A stretch of DNA of 64,000 nucleotides from Methylocapsa palsarum. Its GTDB lineage: Bacteria > Pseudomonadota > Alphaproteobacteria > Rhizobiales > Beijerinckiaceae. Positions 28,499 to 41,439 of this stretch are shown here, in pieces. Each line of letters opens with the position of its first letter. Within the stretch, counting starts at the first letter, position 1. A model generated the notes under the pieces. The model saw nothing but the letters and a program-made list of their open reading frames with translations, searched no databases and was not told the origin of the DNA. Location: assembly GCF_900114285.1 (NCBI RefSeq), contig NZ_FOSN01000004.1, positions 62,001 through 126,000 on the forward strand, given 5' to 3'. A program made the translations under genes and the position numbers.

Positions 28499-28550
28499 TC
28501 AGATCTTGGCGCGCTAGATTAGATCTTGGCGCGCTTGATCAGGCTTGGCC
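28493..28550. repeat. ~20-bp x3 tandem repeat at the tsf stop
   Basis: Three units: 28533-28550 (18 bp, coding end with stop), 28513-28532 and 28493-28512 (20 bp each). On the minus strand each reads roughly GCCAAG, then ATCTrATC or CTGATC, then a closing rGC. The first copy carries the tsf Gly-Gln-Ala-stop. Confidence 0.75.
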
Positions 28551-29471
28551 GCTCGCCGCGGCCGCGACTTCCGCGGCGAAATCCGACTCCTGCTTTTCAA
28601 TGCCTTCGCCAAGAGCGTAGCGCACGAACCCTTTAAGGGTGACCGGAGCGCCTACGGATTTCTCGGCGTCCTTGACGACCTGCGCGATGGTTTTGTTTGC
28701 ATGGTCAGCATGAATCGAAGGCTGATCGAGAAGACAAACTTCCTTGAAATAGGTCTTCAGCCCGGAATCGACGATTTTCTCCAGAACATTGGCCGGCTTG
28801 CCCGCGTTCTTGTCGGCGAGAACCGCTTTCTCCCGCGCTACGACCGCCGGATCGAGACCGGCCGAATCGAGCGACAGCGGGCTGGCCGCCGCGACATGCA
28901 AGGCGATCAGCCGGCCGAGCGGCGCCAGCGCCGCCGGGTCGCCGCTGGATTCAAGAGCGACAATCACGCCGATCTTGCCGAGGCCTTCGGAAACGGCGTT
29001 GTGGACATAGGACCCGATAAAGCCTTCCTTCACCTGCACGGAGGCGGCGCGGCGCAAGGTCATGTTCTCGCCGATCGTGGCGATGGCGTTGGCGATGGCC
29101 TCCGCGACGGAGCCGCCGCCGGGATAGGGCGCACTCTTCAGAGCTTCGGCGTCGGTCAGGCCGGATTTCACCGCGACTTCGGCGATATTGCGCGCCAGAG
29201 CCTGAAAATCCTCGTTTCTTGCGACGAAATCCGTCTCGGAATTCACCTCGACGACCACTCCATCGCGCCCGCTCACGGCGACCGCGACAAGGCCTTCGGC
29301 CGCGATCCGGCCCGATTTCTTCGCGGCCTTGGAAAGACCCTTCTTGCGGAGCCAATCGATCGCGGCTTCAATTTCGCCCTCGACTTCGTTGAGGGCGTTC
29401 TTGCAATCCATCATCCCGGCGCCGGTCTTCTCGCGAAGATCCTTCACCATTGCGGCGGTGACGCTCGCCAT
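28539..29471 (-). CDS. tsf: Translation elongation factor Ts
   Basis: 310-residue EF-Ts, the nucleotide exchange factor of EF-Tu. [19 protein letters not shown] and [16 protein letters not shown] are family signatures, and TAMVKDL starts the UBA-like N-terminus. It lies 85 bp after rpsB on the same strand, the universal rpsB-tsf operon. Its end is tandemly repeated downstream and followed by a hairpin. Confidence 0.96.
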   Translation of the reverse strand: MASVTAAMVKDLREKTGAGMMDCKNALNEVEGEIEAAIDWLRKKGLSKAAKKSGRIAAEGLVAVAVSGRDGVVVEVNSETDFVARNEDFQALARNIAEVAVKSGLTDAEALKSAPYPGGGSVAEAIANAIATIGENMTLRRAASVQVKEGFIGSYVHNAVSEGLGKIGVIVALESSGDPAALAPLGRLIALHVAAASPLSLDSAGLDPAVVAREKAVLADKNAGKPANVLEKIVDSGLKTYFKEVCLLDQPSIHADHANKTIAQVVKDAEKSVGAPVTLKGFVRYALGEGIEKQESDFAAEVAAAASGQA

Positions 29472-29556
29472 TTCACATTCCTTCGTTTCCGGTCGTAGAC
29501 GCCGTGTCCGGCTTCTTGCCGGATCAATGAGTTAGAGCAGAATGCCCGTATCGCGA

Positions 29557-30576
29557 TTAAGCGGCGACAAGACCACGGGCATGGTTGATCCAGCCGTCGC
29601 GTTCGATGCGGCCCCCGAGCTTCAGGTCGTGATCGGCCTTCGCCGCATCCTCGGCGGTCATGGCCGCGATCTGCCAGAAATGGAATATGCCCGCATCGTT
29701 GAGTTTCTTCACGATCTGCGGACCGATGCCCGGCAATTTGCCAAGATCGTCCGGCGCGCCGCGCGGCGCTGTCAAAAGCTCGAAGATTTCGGCCGGAGCT
29801 TCGAAACTCTCTGCGACAGGAGCGGCGACCGTCAGATCCTCGCCGAGCGGTTGTTCCAGCTCGCCGGCGTCGATGTGGGTCGAACCCTGGGCCCGGGAAA
29901 TTCCGTCGAGCGCGGCGCGGGCGATCAGATCGCAATAGAACGTGATGGCGCGCCCGGCGTCGTCGTTGCCCGGGATCGGAAACGTGATTCCGTCAGGATC
30001 GCAATTCGTATCGAGGATCGCGGCGACGGGAATATGCAGCCTCTCGGCTTCCTTGATCGCCAGTTGCTCCTTGTTCGTGTCGATGACGAAAATCAGATCG
30101 GGCGTGCCGCCCATATCCTTGATCCCGCCAAGCGCCTTTTCGAGCTTGTCGCGTTCGCGCGACATCATCAGACGCTCTTTCTTGGTCAGGCCTGCGGCGC
30201 CCGCCCCGAGAAGCTCGTCCAGTTTGCGAAGCCGCTGAATCGACCCGGAAATCGTCTTCCAGTTGGTCAGCATGCCGCCAAGCCAGCGCGAATTGATGTA
30301 ATATTGGGCTGATCTATGCGCCGCGTCGGCGATCGCATCCTGCGCTTGCCGCTTCGTTCCGACGAGAAGCACGCGGCCGCCGCGGGCGACAGTGTCAGAC
30401 ACGGCCTTCAGCGCCTGGTGCAGCAAAGGCACCGTCTGCGCGAGATCGATGATATGGATGTTGTTTCGCGCGCCGAAGATATACGGCGACATTTTCGGGT
30501 TCCAGCGATGCGATTGATGGCCGAAATGCGCCCCCGCTTCGAGGAGGCCGCGCATAGTGAAGTCAGGCAATGCCAT
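29557..30576 (-). CDS. rpsB: 30S ribosomal protein S2 with C-terminal HhH extension
   Basis: 339-residue S2. The core with [14 protein letters not shown] and [10 protein letters not shown]-like ([13 protein letters not shown]) motifs fills about residues 1-240. The additional ~100 residues end in a helix-hairpin-helix-like segment ([20 protein letters not shown]) and a basic tail. Similar extensions are found in other Hyphomicrobiales S2 proteins; their role is unknown. First gene of the rpsB-tsf operon. Confidence 0.95.
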   Translation of the reverse strand: MALPDFTMRGLLEAGAHFGHQSHRWNPKMSPYIFGARNNIHIIDLAQTVPLLHQALKAVSDTVARGGRVLLVGTKRQAQDAIADAAHRSAQYYINSRWLGGMLTNWKTISGSIQRLRKLDELLGAGAAGLTKKERLMMSRERDKLEKALGGIKDMGGTPDLIFVIDTNKEQLAIKEAERLHIPVAAILDTNCDPDGITFPIPGNDDAGRAITFYCDLIARAALDGISRAQGSTHIDAGELEQPLGEDLTVAAPVAESFEAPAEIFELLTAPRGAPDDLGKLPGIGPQIVKKLNDAGIFHFWQIAAMTAEDAAKADHDLKLGGRIERDGWINHARGLVAA

Positions 30577-30773
30577 GATGGTCTCGTTCTCCGGTTAGGT
30601 CCGCCGCGGAGCGATATGGACCTTAGTCCCCTGCGGCGGCGCCCTTGCGGGAGGAACGCTCTGTCAGGAAAATAAGGCCACCGGGAGCGGACCTTAAAGC
30701 AGGCCCGCGCGATCCGCGTGTGGGATAAGGCGCGCTTATAGGACCGTGCGCGCGCCAATGCAAGGAGACGAAT

Positions 30774-31373
30774 ATGACGTCGATCCGCCGGAAATCCCTT
30801 GCCGGCGCCCCCGCCTTGGCGGCGCTTGCCTGTGCTGCTGTCGGAATGGCCTTTTTTGCCTCCGCCGCAACGCCCGCCCTGGCGGAAATGAGCGTCGAGG
30901 TCGGAGGAGCGCCGATGTTTCCCTCGAGAACTATTGCAGAGAACATGGCCGCTTCGAAGGACCATGTGAACCTCGTCACGGCGCTCAAGGCGTCGGACCT
31001 CGCCGATATATTGCAAGGCCCCGGACCTTTCACGGTTTTCGCGCCAGTCAACAAGGCTTTCGAGAAATTGCCGAAGGGAATTCTCGAATCGCTGCTGAAA
31101 CCCGAAAACAGGGCCGAGCTGACCGCCCTGCTCTCCTATCATGTTCTTGCCGGTAAATATTCCGCCGCCGATCTCATCGCCGCGATCAAGACGGGCGGCG
31201 GCAAGGCGGTTTTCAAGACGCTGCAAGGCGAAGAGGTCAGCTTGATCCAGGACGGAAGAAAGATAGAGATCGTCGACGCGAAAGGCGGCAAATCCGCCGT
31301 GACGATCTCGGATGTCAATCAGAAGAACGGCGTCATTCACGTCGTCGACACGGTCCTGCTGCCCGGCGGATGA
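30774..31373 (+). CDS. Secreted fasciclin-domain protein
   Basis: 199 residues with a signal peptide (to about residue 38, ATPALAEM) and one fasciclin (FAS1) domain, an adhesion-type fold. FAS1 motifs: NLVTALKASDLADIL, GPFTVFAPVNKAFEKLP, LLSYHVLAGKYSAADL and GVIHVVDTVLLP. GGAGA precedes ATG 30774. It is divergent from rpsB. Probably periplasmic or surface-located. Confidence 0.9.
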   Translation: MTSIRRKSLAGAPALAALACAAVGMAFFASAATPALAEMSVEVGGAPMFPSRTIAENMAASKDHVNLVTALKASDLADILQGPGPFTVFAPVNKAFEKLPKGILESLLKPENRAELTALLSYHVLAGKYSAADLIAAIKTGGGKAVFKTLQGEEVSLIQDGRKIEIVDAKGGKSAVTISDVNQKNGVIHVVDTVLLPGG

Positions 31374-31503
31374 CGCTTTCCAGAAACGAAGCTAGCGGCT
31401 CCGCGAGCTCTCCGGTCGCGCGCGGGGAGAGAAATTGGCCTCAAAACCGGCGCGAAGCGGAGCTAGAAATCGATTCTGGTTTATGTCCGCAGCCGCGGCT
31501 TCC

Positions 31504-31535
31504 AAGAAAATTATTGTCAAAGAAAATTATTGTCG
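31504..31535. repeat. AT-rich 16-bp tandem duplication
   Basis: AAGAAAATTATTGTCA (31504-31519) is repeated as AAGAAAATTATTGTCG (31520-31535), about 75 bp before the coiled-coil gene. Its base composition stands out in this GC-rich DNA and it may be a promoter or binding site. Confidence 0.85.
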
Positions 31536-31609
31536 TTTTCAAAGGTGTGTTTGGTATTGAAGGACAAGAATGGCATGATTGACATTCACTTTGGAGCGAG
31601 CGTGCCCGC

Positions 31610-32638
31610 GTGATCGAACAGGCGATGATTTTCGCGCTCGGCTTTATGATCGCAGGGCTGATCGCCCTCGCGATCGCTCCGGCGTTCTGGAGCCGCGCGA
31701 TCCGGCTTTCCACCCGCCGGCTTCAGATGCAATTACCGCTTTCGGCGGAAGAGATTCGCGCTGATCGCGATCTGCTGAGGGCTGAATTCGCTGTCGAGCG
31801 CAGACGTCTCGAACAGAAATCGGAAGCCCTCAACCGCATTCACGGCGCTGATCTTGGCGAACTCGGGCGGCGCGCGACGGTCATTGTCGAGCGTGAAGCG
31901 GAAATAGCCTCGCTTCAGGCGAAAATCGCCGAGGCGGGAGCGGACATCGCCATCCTGCGGCTTTCGCTGGCGGAAACCACGGGCGAACACGCGGCGACCT
32001 CGACGGCGCTGAACGGCGCGAGCATCCTTGTCGAACGCAAGGACGCGGAATTGATCGCCTTGCGCAAGGCTCTCGCCGAGGAAAGCGCCGCGCGCGCGCG
32101 CTTGCGAGACCTCTTCGCCCAAGCCGAAGTCAAGGTTACGGCGCTCGGGGAGCAGATCGCGCATCTCCACAAAGACGCGGAATCGATGCGGGTCGAGCGT
32201 ACGGCCGCGATCGCGGACCATGAAGCCGCCATCGAGGCCGCCCATACTCGCGAGAATGAGCTCCACGCGCGCGAGAATGCGCTCCAGGCAAAGCGCAGGC
32301 GCGCGATTGGCGCGGCGCGGGCGATCCGGCGAAGATGGCTGGAAAAGGCGCAAGCGCTGCGCCTGACGGCGGCCCAAGCGGCGCAGCCAGCCGGCGAAAT
32401 GGAAAAAGCCGCCACGGAAAACGACGACAACGCGATCCTGCGGCAAACCATCAACGAGATCGGCGCGGCGATCATCCGCATGGCGACAAACGGAACGGCG
32501 AACATTGCCGAAGAATCAGCGACAAAGACGGAGGAGACGCCCCAGCGGCTGCCGAATCTGACGCTCGCGAGGCCGGACGCGCCGTCAATTCAAGACGAAA
32601 GCGTCCCGCCAAAAATTTCCCCCGCGCGGCGGGTTTGA
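31610..32638 (+). CDS. Membrane-anchored coiled-coil protein
   Basis: 342 residues: one N-terminal membrane helix (MIFALGFMIAGLIALAIAPAF), then a basic stretch (RLSTRRLQMQLPL) and a long coiled coil from about residue 45 to 260 rich in Ala, Glu, Arg. The tail is Pro/Thr-rich. Proteins of this design are common in Hyphomicrobiales but have no assigned function. Start GTG 31610; ATG 31625 is possible. The gene's end is duplicated (32631-32658). Confidence 0.75.
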   Translation: MIEQAMIFALGFMIAGLIALAIAPAFWSRAIRLSTRRLQMQLPLSAEEIRADRDLLRAEFAVERRRLEQKSEALNRIHGADLGELGRRATVIVEREAEIASLQAKIAEAGADIAILRLSLAETTGEHAATSTALNGASILVERKDAELIALRKALAEESAARARLRDLFAQAEVKVTALGEQIAHLHKDAESMRVERTAAIADHEAAIEAAHTRENELHARENALQAKRRRAIGAARAIRRRWLEKAQALRLTAAQAAQPAGEMEKAATENDDNAILRQTINEIGAAIIRMATNGTANIAEESATKTEETPQRLPNLTLARPDAPSIQDESVPPKISPARRV

Positions 32639-32705
32639 TGATTTGGGTTTGATGAAGGGCGCTTAAAACAAAGGCGCTAAAACAAAAAAAGGTCGCTAAA
32701 AAACA
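32631..32705 (+). repeat. Two tandem repeat sets after the coiled-coil gene
   Basis: First set: GGGTTTGATGATTT (32631-32644), which contains the gene's TGA, then GGGTTTGATGAAGG (32645-32658). Second set: three A-rich units that start GGCGCTTAAAAC, GGCGCTAAAAC and GGTCGCTAAAAAAC between 32658 and 32705. Confidence 0.75.
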
Positions 32706-32709
32706 GCGA

Positions 32710-32741
32710 GGGCCGCGTCCCCCTTATCGGGGGCGCGGCCC
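32710..32741. terminator. Strong hairpin between convergent genes
   Basis: GGGCCGCGTCCCCC pairs with GGGGGCGCGGCCC over a short TTATC loop with one bulged T. It lies between the coiled-coil gene (+) and the small membrane protein (-) and should terminate both. Confidence 0.7.
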
Positions 32742-32795
32742 GTAATACGAACCTCCCGGGGGCCAATGGGAGTTTCGTATGACAGTTTTATAACA

Positions 32796-33032
32796 TCAAC
32801 CGTGGATGTCTAGTAACGTTTCCGCGAAATGAGAAGCGCCTGCCGACGCTTCGGGATTAGCTCCACGGGGCGATTGATCCCAGCGCGCAAGCATACCAAG
32901 AGCGAACGCAGCCAGCGCCAATACAACGACCAGCGCGACGGACACCTGGAACTGACGGCGCGCGGCGCGCGCATCATAGGTGCGGACGAACCCTGCGTCC
33001 GCCCTTGGTGCAAAATGATCTGCGATCGACAT
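32796..33032 (-). CDS. Small single-TM membrane protein
   Basis: 78 residues with one central TM helix (FQVSVALVVVLALAAFALGM), a basic N-terminal side (RAARRQ) and a short polar tail. GGAG lies eight bases before ATG 33032. No family recognised. Real because of its good start signal, membrane helix and place between a terminator and a divergent promoter region. Confidence 0.6.
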   Translation of the reverse strand: MSIADHFAPRADAGFVRTYDARAARRQFQVSVALVVVLALAAFALGMLARWDQSPRGANPEASAGASHFAETLLDIHG

Positions 33033-34580
<1,548 letters not shown>

Positions 34581-34621
34581 CCGCTGCGCGCAGCGGCCGT
34601 TTTTTTTGGACCCGAGGGCAT

Positions 34622-35023
34622 ATGTTCAGAGACGATGCCGGGGGCGGCGGCCGCAAACCGTCGCGCAATGTGCTGGGACAACCGCTGGAAAGCTGCTCGG
34701 TGAATCCGATGACGGGGTTCTTCCGCAACGGCTGCTGCGACACCGCCGCGGAAGACGTTGGAAGCCACACCGTGTGCATTGTCGCGACCGACGCGTTTCT
34801 GGCCTTTTCAAAGGCGCGCGGGAACGATCTCTCGACGCCGATGCCAGATTACGGCTTCCCCGGCGTGCGGCCGGGCGATGGCTGGTGCCTGTGCGCGCCC
34901 CGATGGCAGGAGGCTCACGAGGCGGGCGCCGCGCCGCGCGTCAAACTCAAATCGACCCATGAAGGCGCGCTCGCCTTCTGCAAACTCGAAGATTTGAAGC
35001 GCTACGCCATCGACCTGTCGTGA
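34622..35023 (+). CDS. DUF2237 protein
   Basis: 133-residue member of the DUF2237 family, function unknown. Conserved parts are NVLGQPLESCSVNPMTGFFR, NGCCDTAAEDVGSHTVC, FSKARGNDLSTP and GDGWCLCAPRWQEA. The cysteines may bind metal. The frame reaches back to 34577, but ATG 34622 has GAGG nearby and starts the conserved region. It converges on dapB with 14 bp between. Confidence 0.88.
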   Translation: MFRDDAGGGGRKPSRNVLGQPLESCSVNPMTGFFRNGCCDTAAEDVGSHTVCIVATDAFLAFSKARGNDLSTPMPDYGFPGVRPGDGWCLCAPRWQEAHEAGAAPRVKLKSTHEGALAFCKLEDLKRYAIDLS

Positions 35024-35037
35024 GCGCTTCGCTTTCG

Positions 35038-35850
35038 TCAATCGGCCAGTCCGAGAACGTCGATCATGGAATAGAGGCCCGGCTTGCGGGCGCGGCCCCA
35101 GAGCGCGGCCTCGACAGCCCCGCGCGCGAAGATGCTCCTGTCCTCGGCCTTGTGAACGAGTTCGACGCGCTCGCCCGGCCCCGCGAAGATGACCTTGTGG
35201 TCGCCGACCACCGTGCCGCCGCGCAATGTGGCGAAGCCGATGTCGCCAAAGGCGCGGGCGCCGGTATGCCCGTCGCGGGCGCGGACCGAATGGTCGTCAA
35301 GTTCGATTCCTCGCCCCTTGGCCGCCGCGGCGCCAAGCAGCAGCGCGGTGCCGGAGGGAGCGTCGACCTTCATGCGGTGGTGCATTTCGACGATTTCGAT
35401 GTCGTATTCGGAACCAAGGACGCGGGCGACCTTCTCGACGAGCGCCGCGATGAGATTGACCCCGAGACTCATGTTGCCGGAGCGCACGATGACCGCGTGA
35501 CGGGCCGCCGCCGCGATCTTCGCGAGATGATCCGACGTCAATCCCGTGCTGCCGATGACGTGAACGATGCGGGCCTGCGCCGCGAGCGCGGCGAGTTCGA
35601 CCGTCGCGTCCGGGGCGGTGAAATCGAGAACGCCGTCGGCGTCGACAAGAACGCCCAAGGGATCGCTGACGATTTCAACCCCGCTTTGACCGCAGCCCGC
35701 AAGCAGTCCGGCATCTTGGCCGAGCGCGATCGACCCCTCGCGTTCAAGCGCTCCGCACAACACCGCGCCGGGCGTTTCATGAATGAGCTGGATCAGCGCG
35801 CGGCCCATCCGACCTGCGGCTCCGGCGACGACGAGTCGCATATCCCCCAT
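35038..35850 (-). CDS. dapB: 4-hydroxy-tetrahydrodipicolinate reductase
   Basis: 270-residue NAD(P)H-dependent reductase of the lysine/diaminopimelate pathway. [17 protein letters not shown] is the dinucleotide fold, [18 protein letters not shown] the catalytic signature with the paired His and the PSGTA loop. It is the last gene of the minus-strand series pmtA-like, pyrF, dapB, 17 bp after pyrF. Confidence 0.95.
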   Translation of the reverse strand: MGDMRLVVAGAAGRMGRALIQLIHETPGAVLCGALEREGSIALGQDAGLLAGCGQSGVEIVSDPLGVLVDADGVLDFTAPDATVELAALAAQARIVHVIGSTGLTSDHLAKIAAAARHAVIVRSGNMSLGVNLIAALVEKVARVLGSEYDIEIVEMHHRMKVDAPSGTALLLGAAAAKGRGIELDDHSVRARDGHTGARAFGDIGFATLRGGTVVGDHKVIFAGPGERVELVHKAEDRSIFARGAVEAALWGRARKPGLYSMIDVLGLAD

Positions 35851-35867
35851 GATTTCTTCCTGTTCAA

Positions 35868-36593
35868 TCAGCTCGCGGCGATCTCGGCGAGGATCTCCTG
35901 CGCCGCCGCCTTCGGGTCTTTCGCCGCCGTAACCGGGCGCCCGACCACAAGATAATCCGCGCCCGCCTCGATGGCCTGCGCCGGAGTCATCGTTCTCTTC
36001 TGGTCGGACGCCTGCGCGCCCGCCGGCCTGATTCCCGGCGTCACCAGAAGCAGGTTTGAACCGTATCGCGCGCGGACGGACCTCGCCTCCTCGCCCGAAA
36101 GGATCAATCCGTCAAGACCCGCGGCGCAGGCCTGCGCCGCCCGGCGCGCGACAAGCTCTTTCACGCCGCAGGCGAAGCCGGCCTCGGCAAGATCGCGATC
36201 GTCATACGAGGTCATCACGGTGACGCCAAGCAATTGGAGAGGCGAGCCCGCAACGCCTGATTTCGCCGCCGCCATTGTCTGCGGATAGGCGTGGACTGTC
36301 AGGAAACGCGCGCCGAGCCGGGCGACGTTGGCGCAGGCCCGGCTGACCGTCGTCGGAATGTCGTGCAACTTGAGGTCGAGAAAAACCTGCTTGCCGTCCT
36401 TGATCAGACTGTCCGCGAAAGCAAGGCCGCCTCCATAGGCGAACTCCATGCCGATCTTGTAAAAGACGACGCTCTCGCCCAGCGCCCGGACCAGCGCCGA
36501 CGCCTCTGAGGGAGTTGAGACGTCCAGCGCCACGATGAGCTTTTCGCGCAGATTGGGCGCGAGCGTCCGATCGAGCGCCGGGGCCCCCGGCAT
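35868..36593 (-). CDS. pyrF: Orotidine 5'-phosphate decarboxylase
   Basis: 241-residue decarboxylase that makes UMP, last step of de novo pyrimidine synthesis. [13 protein letters not shown], the catalytic array [13 protein letters not shown] (Lys, Asp in KxxD) and [19 protein letters not shown] are diagnostic. Its ATG overlaps the preceding TAA as TAATG, so the two genes are coupled. Confidence 0.95.
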   Translation of the reverse strand: MPGAPALDRTLAPNLREKLIVALDVSTPSEASALVRALGESVVFYKIGMEFAYGGGLAFADSLIKDGKQVFLDLKLHDIPTTVSRACANVARLGARFLTVHAYPQTMAAAKSGVAGSPLQLLGVTVMTSYDDRDLAEAGFACGVKELVARRAAQACAAGLDGLILSGEEARSVRARYGSNLLLVTPGIRPAGAQASDQKRTMTPAQAIEAGADYLVVGRPVTAAKDPKAAAQEILAEIAAS

Positions 36594-37462
36594 TACGAGC
36601 GGTGAGTCTTGTTGTGGTCGCCGATATGGCGCGCGGGCCGACCCTTGAGATCACGCGGCGCGCTCTTGCGTCCCGGTTGAGAGGGTTTGGGCTTCAGGCG
36701 CAGACGGGCTCTTGCGCCGTCGATCTCTTTTTGCAGGCCCAGTTGCATCTTTTCGGTGCCGATTCTGAGCTTGTCGAAAAATTCCATGGCCGGATTTTGC
36801 CGCCGCCCGCCGTCGTGGCTCACGACGCCGGTCTCGTTGCGGCGATAGACCCAGACGCGAGCCGGCGGAATGTTCAGCCACACCGGGCGTGAGGCTTCGA
36901 CATGAAACGCCTGAAGGGCCGCATGATCGCGCGGCATCGGCGAGGCCGGACCATAGGTGAACTGAATGAAGCAACCCTCCGGCTGCAAACATCTGAACCC
37001 GTCCGCCAGAAGCACGAGCCTTTGCGATTCCGGCTTCATGAGCAAGGGCAGGCTGGAAACGATGGCGTCCGCCGGGCCTTCGAGATGCGATCCGAGCGTC
37101 TGGCTCAAATGGTAGGCGTCGCCCTGGACGATCCGGACGCCGGGAAAGCGCCGCTCCAGCAGTTTGCAGAAACCTCGATCAAATTCCACCAGGATCAGGC
37201 GCTTGGGGTCGACCCCGCGCTTCAGCAGCGCGTCGGTGATCGCTCCGGTTCCTGGTCCAAGTTCGATGATCGGACCCGAGCCCTGCGGATCGACGTAATT
37301 CGCCATCATCCGGGCGAGGTAGCGCCCCGACGGGGACACAGCTCCCGCAATCATCGGATTTTCGAGCCAGGAACGAAAAAAACGAGCTTCGTCGGGCAGA
37401 CGGGCTTCGATCGGTCTGTCGTATGATGCGCGATGGTCCGGACGCGAGGATGGGGGGTGCAA
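36593..37462 (-). CDS. PmtA-like phospholipid N-methyltransferase
   Basis: 289-residue SAM-dependent methyltransferase. FFRSWLENPMIAGAVSPSGR and IIELGPGTGAITDALLKRGV resemble the Agrobacterium/Rhodobacter PmtA family, which methylates phosphatidylethanolamine toward phosphatidylcholine. After about residue 205 there is a basic tail of ~85 residues not needed for the fold. Location after dnaJ matches related genomes. Substrate is inferred from family only. Confidence 0.78.
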   Translation of the reverse strand: MHPPSSRPDHRASYDRPIEARLPDEARFFRSWLENPMIAGAVSPSGRYLARMMANYVDPQGSGPIIELGPGTGAITDALLKRGVDPKRLILVEFDRGFCKLLERRFPGVRIVQGDAYHLSQTLGSHLEGPADAIVSSLPLLMKPESQRLVLLADGFRCLQPEGCFIQFTYGPASPMPRDHAALQAFHVEASRPVWLNIPPARVWVYRRNETGVVSHDGGRRQNPAMEFFDKLRIGTEKMQLGLQKEIDGARARLRLKPKPSQPGRKSAPRDLKGRPARHIGDHNKTHRS

Positions 37463-37632
37463 AGGAAACCTCGCTTTAGACGTTTAGCGTTATTATTGGT
37501 TGTAAAATTGCTGACATAAAGACCGCCGTCAAGCAAGAGTGACGCCGACCGCCAAGCGATCCGGGGCGCCGCCGCCCGCAGCCTGCTCGCCTCGCGCGCA
37601 GGACTCTAAGACCGCCCCGAATCGCGGGCGAT

Positions 37633-38739
37633 CTAAAAAAAATCCTTCATCTTGGCGAAAAAGCCGGCCGCTTCGGGATGGGTTTTGTGAGACGACAGGC
37701 TCTCGAACTCGGTCAGCAATTCGCGCTGGCGCTTCGTCAGGTTTTGCGGGGTCTCCACATTGGCCTGAACGTAAAGGTCGCCGATTTCGCGCGAGCGCAG
37801 CACCGGCATCCCTTTGTTCTTCACCTTGAACTGCTTGCCCGATTGCGTTCCCTCGGGAATTTTCACCTTGGTTTCGCCGCCATCCAGGGCGCGCACGCTG
37901 ACTTCGCCGCCGAGCGCCGCCTGCACCATGGAGATCGGAACCCGGCAGAAAAGATCGGCCCCCTCGCGCTGAAAGAAGGCGTGCGGTTTGGTCGAGACGA
38001 AAATATAAAGATCGCCGGCCGGACCGCCCTTGCTTCCGGCTTCGCCCTCCCCGGCGAGGCGGATTCGCGTCCCGTCCTCGACTCCCGGCGGCACATTGAC
38101 CGACAAGTTTCGCTCTCGGGTGACGCGTCCCGAACCGCCGCAAGGCGGGCACGGATTGTCGATGATCTCTCCCCGGCCATGACAATGCGGACAGGTTCGC
38201 TCGATGGCGAAAAAACCCTGCTGCGCGCGCACTCGCCCCTGCCCGGCGCAGGTCGGACACAATCTTGGCTTGGCGCCCGGCTTGGCGCCCGATCCCGAAC
38301 AGGCTTCGCAGGTGACCGAGGTCGGAAGGGTGAGCGAGGCGGTCTTGCCGTGGTACGCCTCCTCGAGCGTAATCTCCATATTGTAGCGCAGGTCGGAGCC
38401 GCGCGACGCGCCGCCTCGCCCGCCGCTGCGCCGGCCCATGACGTCGCCAAAGAGATCGTCGAAAATATCCGACATCGACGAGGCGAAGCCGTCGCCGCCG
38501 CCAAGACCGCCCTGCTCGAACGCAGCGTGGCCAAACCGATCGTAGGCCGCCCGCTTCTGCCCGTCGGAAAGCGTCTGGTAAGCCTCGTTCAACTCCTTGA
38601 ACTTGATCTCGGCTGACGCATTGCCGGGATTGCGGTCGGGATGCCACTCCATCGCCGCCTTCCGGAAGGCGGTTTTCATTTCGATTTCGGTACAGGTCTT
38701 CGAAACACCCAGAACTTCATAATAGTCGCGTTTGGCCAT
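37633..38739 (-). CDS. dnaJ: Chaperone DnaJ
   Basis: 368-residue co-chaperone of DnaK. J domain with HPD ([10 protein letters not shown]), a Gly-rich segment (GGRGGASRG), four zinc CxxCxGxG motifs ([32 protein letters not shown]) and the C-terminal substrate domain. The frame is open to 38811, but [12 protein letters not shown] at 38739 is the universal start. It follows dnaK, but with a 507-bp gap that contains a dispersed repeat. Confidence 0.96.
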   Translation of the reverse strand: MAKRDYYEVLGVSKTCTEIEMKTAFRKAAMEWHPDRNPGNASAEIKFKELNEAYQTLSDGQKRAAYDRFGHAAFEQGGLGGGDGFASSMSDIFDDLFGDVMGRRSGGRGGASRGSDLRYNMEITLEEAYHGKTASLTLPTSVTCEACSGSGAKPGAKPRLCPTCAGQGRVRAQQGFFAIERTCPHCHGRGEIIDNPCPPCGGSGRVTRERNLSVNVPPGVEDGTRIRLAGEGEAGSKGGPAGDLYIFVSTKPHAFFQREGADLFCRVPISMVQAALGGEVSVRALDGGETKVKIPEGTQSGKQFKVKNKGMPVLRSREIGDLYVQANVETPQNLTKRQRELLTEFESLSSHKTHPEAAGFFAKMKDFF

Positions 38740-39246
38740 CGTTCTTCGCGTTCCCGTCTTGCGTCCTGGAAGTCGTCCCATGCGCGACGCCAACCGCATT
38801 GCGCTCATCATGTCGCGACGCCCGACGCAGGAAACCTGTTCCCGGCGCGGCCCGCAATGTCCAGCGGCCGAACAACCGGCACCGGCGTCAAGGCTCTTGC
38901 GACGGTTCCAGAACTCTAGGCTGCAACATAATCGCCCCGGAAGGCGAGGTCGAGATCAACAAAGTCGAGCGCGACGATAAAATACATAGATCACGAAGGG
39001 CTTCGCGTGGAGACAACGCCCGCGTGGAGATAGCGTGAGCAAGACTGGCGCCGGTTGCCGGCCAGAGCATATTCCGATCGGATTCAATCAATCCAATCGG
39101 TCTGACCGATCGCATGACTTCATGCGATCGGTAAGCGCTCAAGTTCCAAAAAAGCGCCTCCGCGCGCCGGGATCATTGCTCCCGGATGCGCGAAGGCGGC
39201 TGTTTCATTTCACTTGCAAAGCCTGTTTGCCGGACGGACTTTCAGG
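38740..39246. other. dnaK-dnaJ intergenic region with repeat element
   Basis: 507 bp between dnaK and dnaJ on the same strand, unusually long for this pair. It has copy C of the dispersed element (39065-39140) and no convincing gene. A short frame near 38930-39038 has no family features. A separate dnaJ promoter may lie here. Confidence 0.45.
39065..39140. repeat. Dispersed hairpin element, copy C (internal deletion)
   Basis: Contains the outer half of hairpin II (GAGCATATTCCGATCGGATT, then CAATCAATCCAATCGG) joined to a complete hairpin I (CCGATCGCATGACTTCATGC to GTAAGCGCTC). The linker and inner arms are missing, so it is 76 bp instead of 112. Confidence 0.85.
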
Positions 39247-41160
<1,914 letters not shown>

Positions 41161-41250
41161 GAATGTTATTCCTTTCGATCCGCAAGACCACCGGACCCCG
41201 AAGCGATCCAGGTTATGGGCGGACGGATTTCCGCCCGGTCCCCGACGCTA

Positions 41251-41282
41251 TTCAGATTGGTATCCTCGCGCGCGAAAGCAAG
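41251..41282 (-). promoter_or_regulatory. RpoH-type heat-shock promoter of dnaK
   Basis: On the minus strand CTTG (41279-41282) is followed after 18 bp by CCAATCTGAA (41251-41260). The alphaproteobacterial sigma-32 consensus is about CTTG-N17/18-CYTATNTNNG, so most fixed positions match. It leaves an untranslated leader of roughly 85 nt. Confidence 0.55.
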
Positions 41283-41385
41283 ATGCGCCCCGCGCGCAGG
41301 ACAAGGCCCCTTTTTTTCAGGATGCGACCTTTATAGGGAGAGGGCCACAGGGCGCAAGGCGAGACTTTACCGGCGAAGGTTGGCC

Positions 41386-41439
41386 GGCGAGCGAGGACCG
41401 GCTGGCGAGCGAGGATCGGCTGGCGAGCGAGGATCGGCT
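41386..41439 (+). repeat. 18-bp x3 tandem repeat
   Basis: GGCGAGCGAGGACCGGCT (41386-41403) is followed by two identical copies with T for C at one position (41404-41421, 41422-41439). Confidence 0.9.

Larger units (their letters stand above)
28074..28538. other. Intergenic region with tandem element and tsf 3' repeats
   Basis: This 465-bp gap before the tsf stop carries two full copies of the dispersed hairpin element (28204-28427), the tsf terminator hairpin and the tsf 3'-end repeats. It contains no credible gene. Confidence 0.7.
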
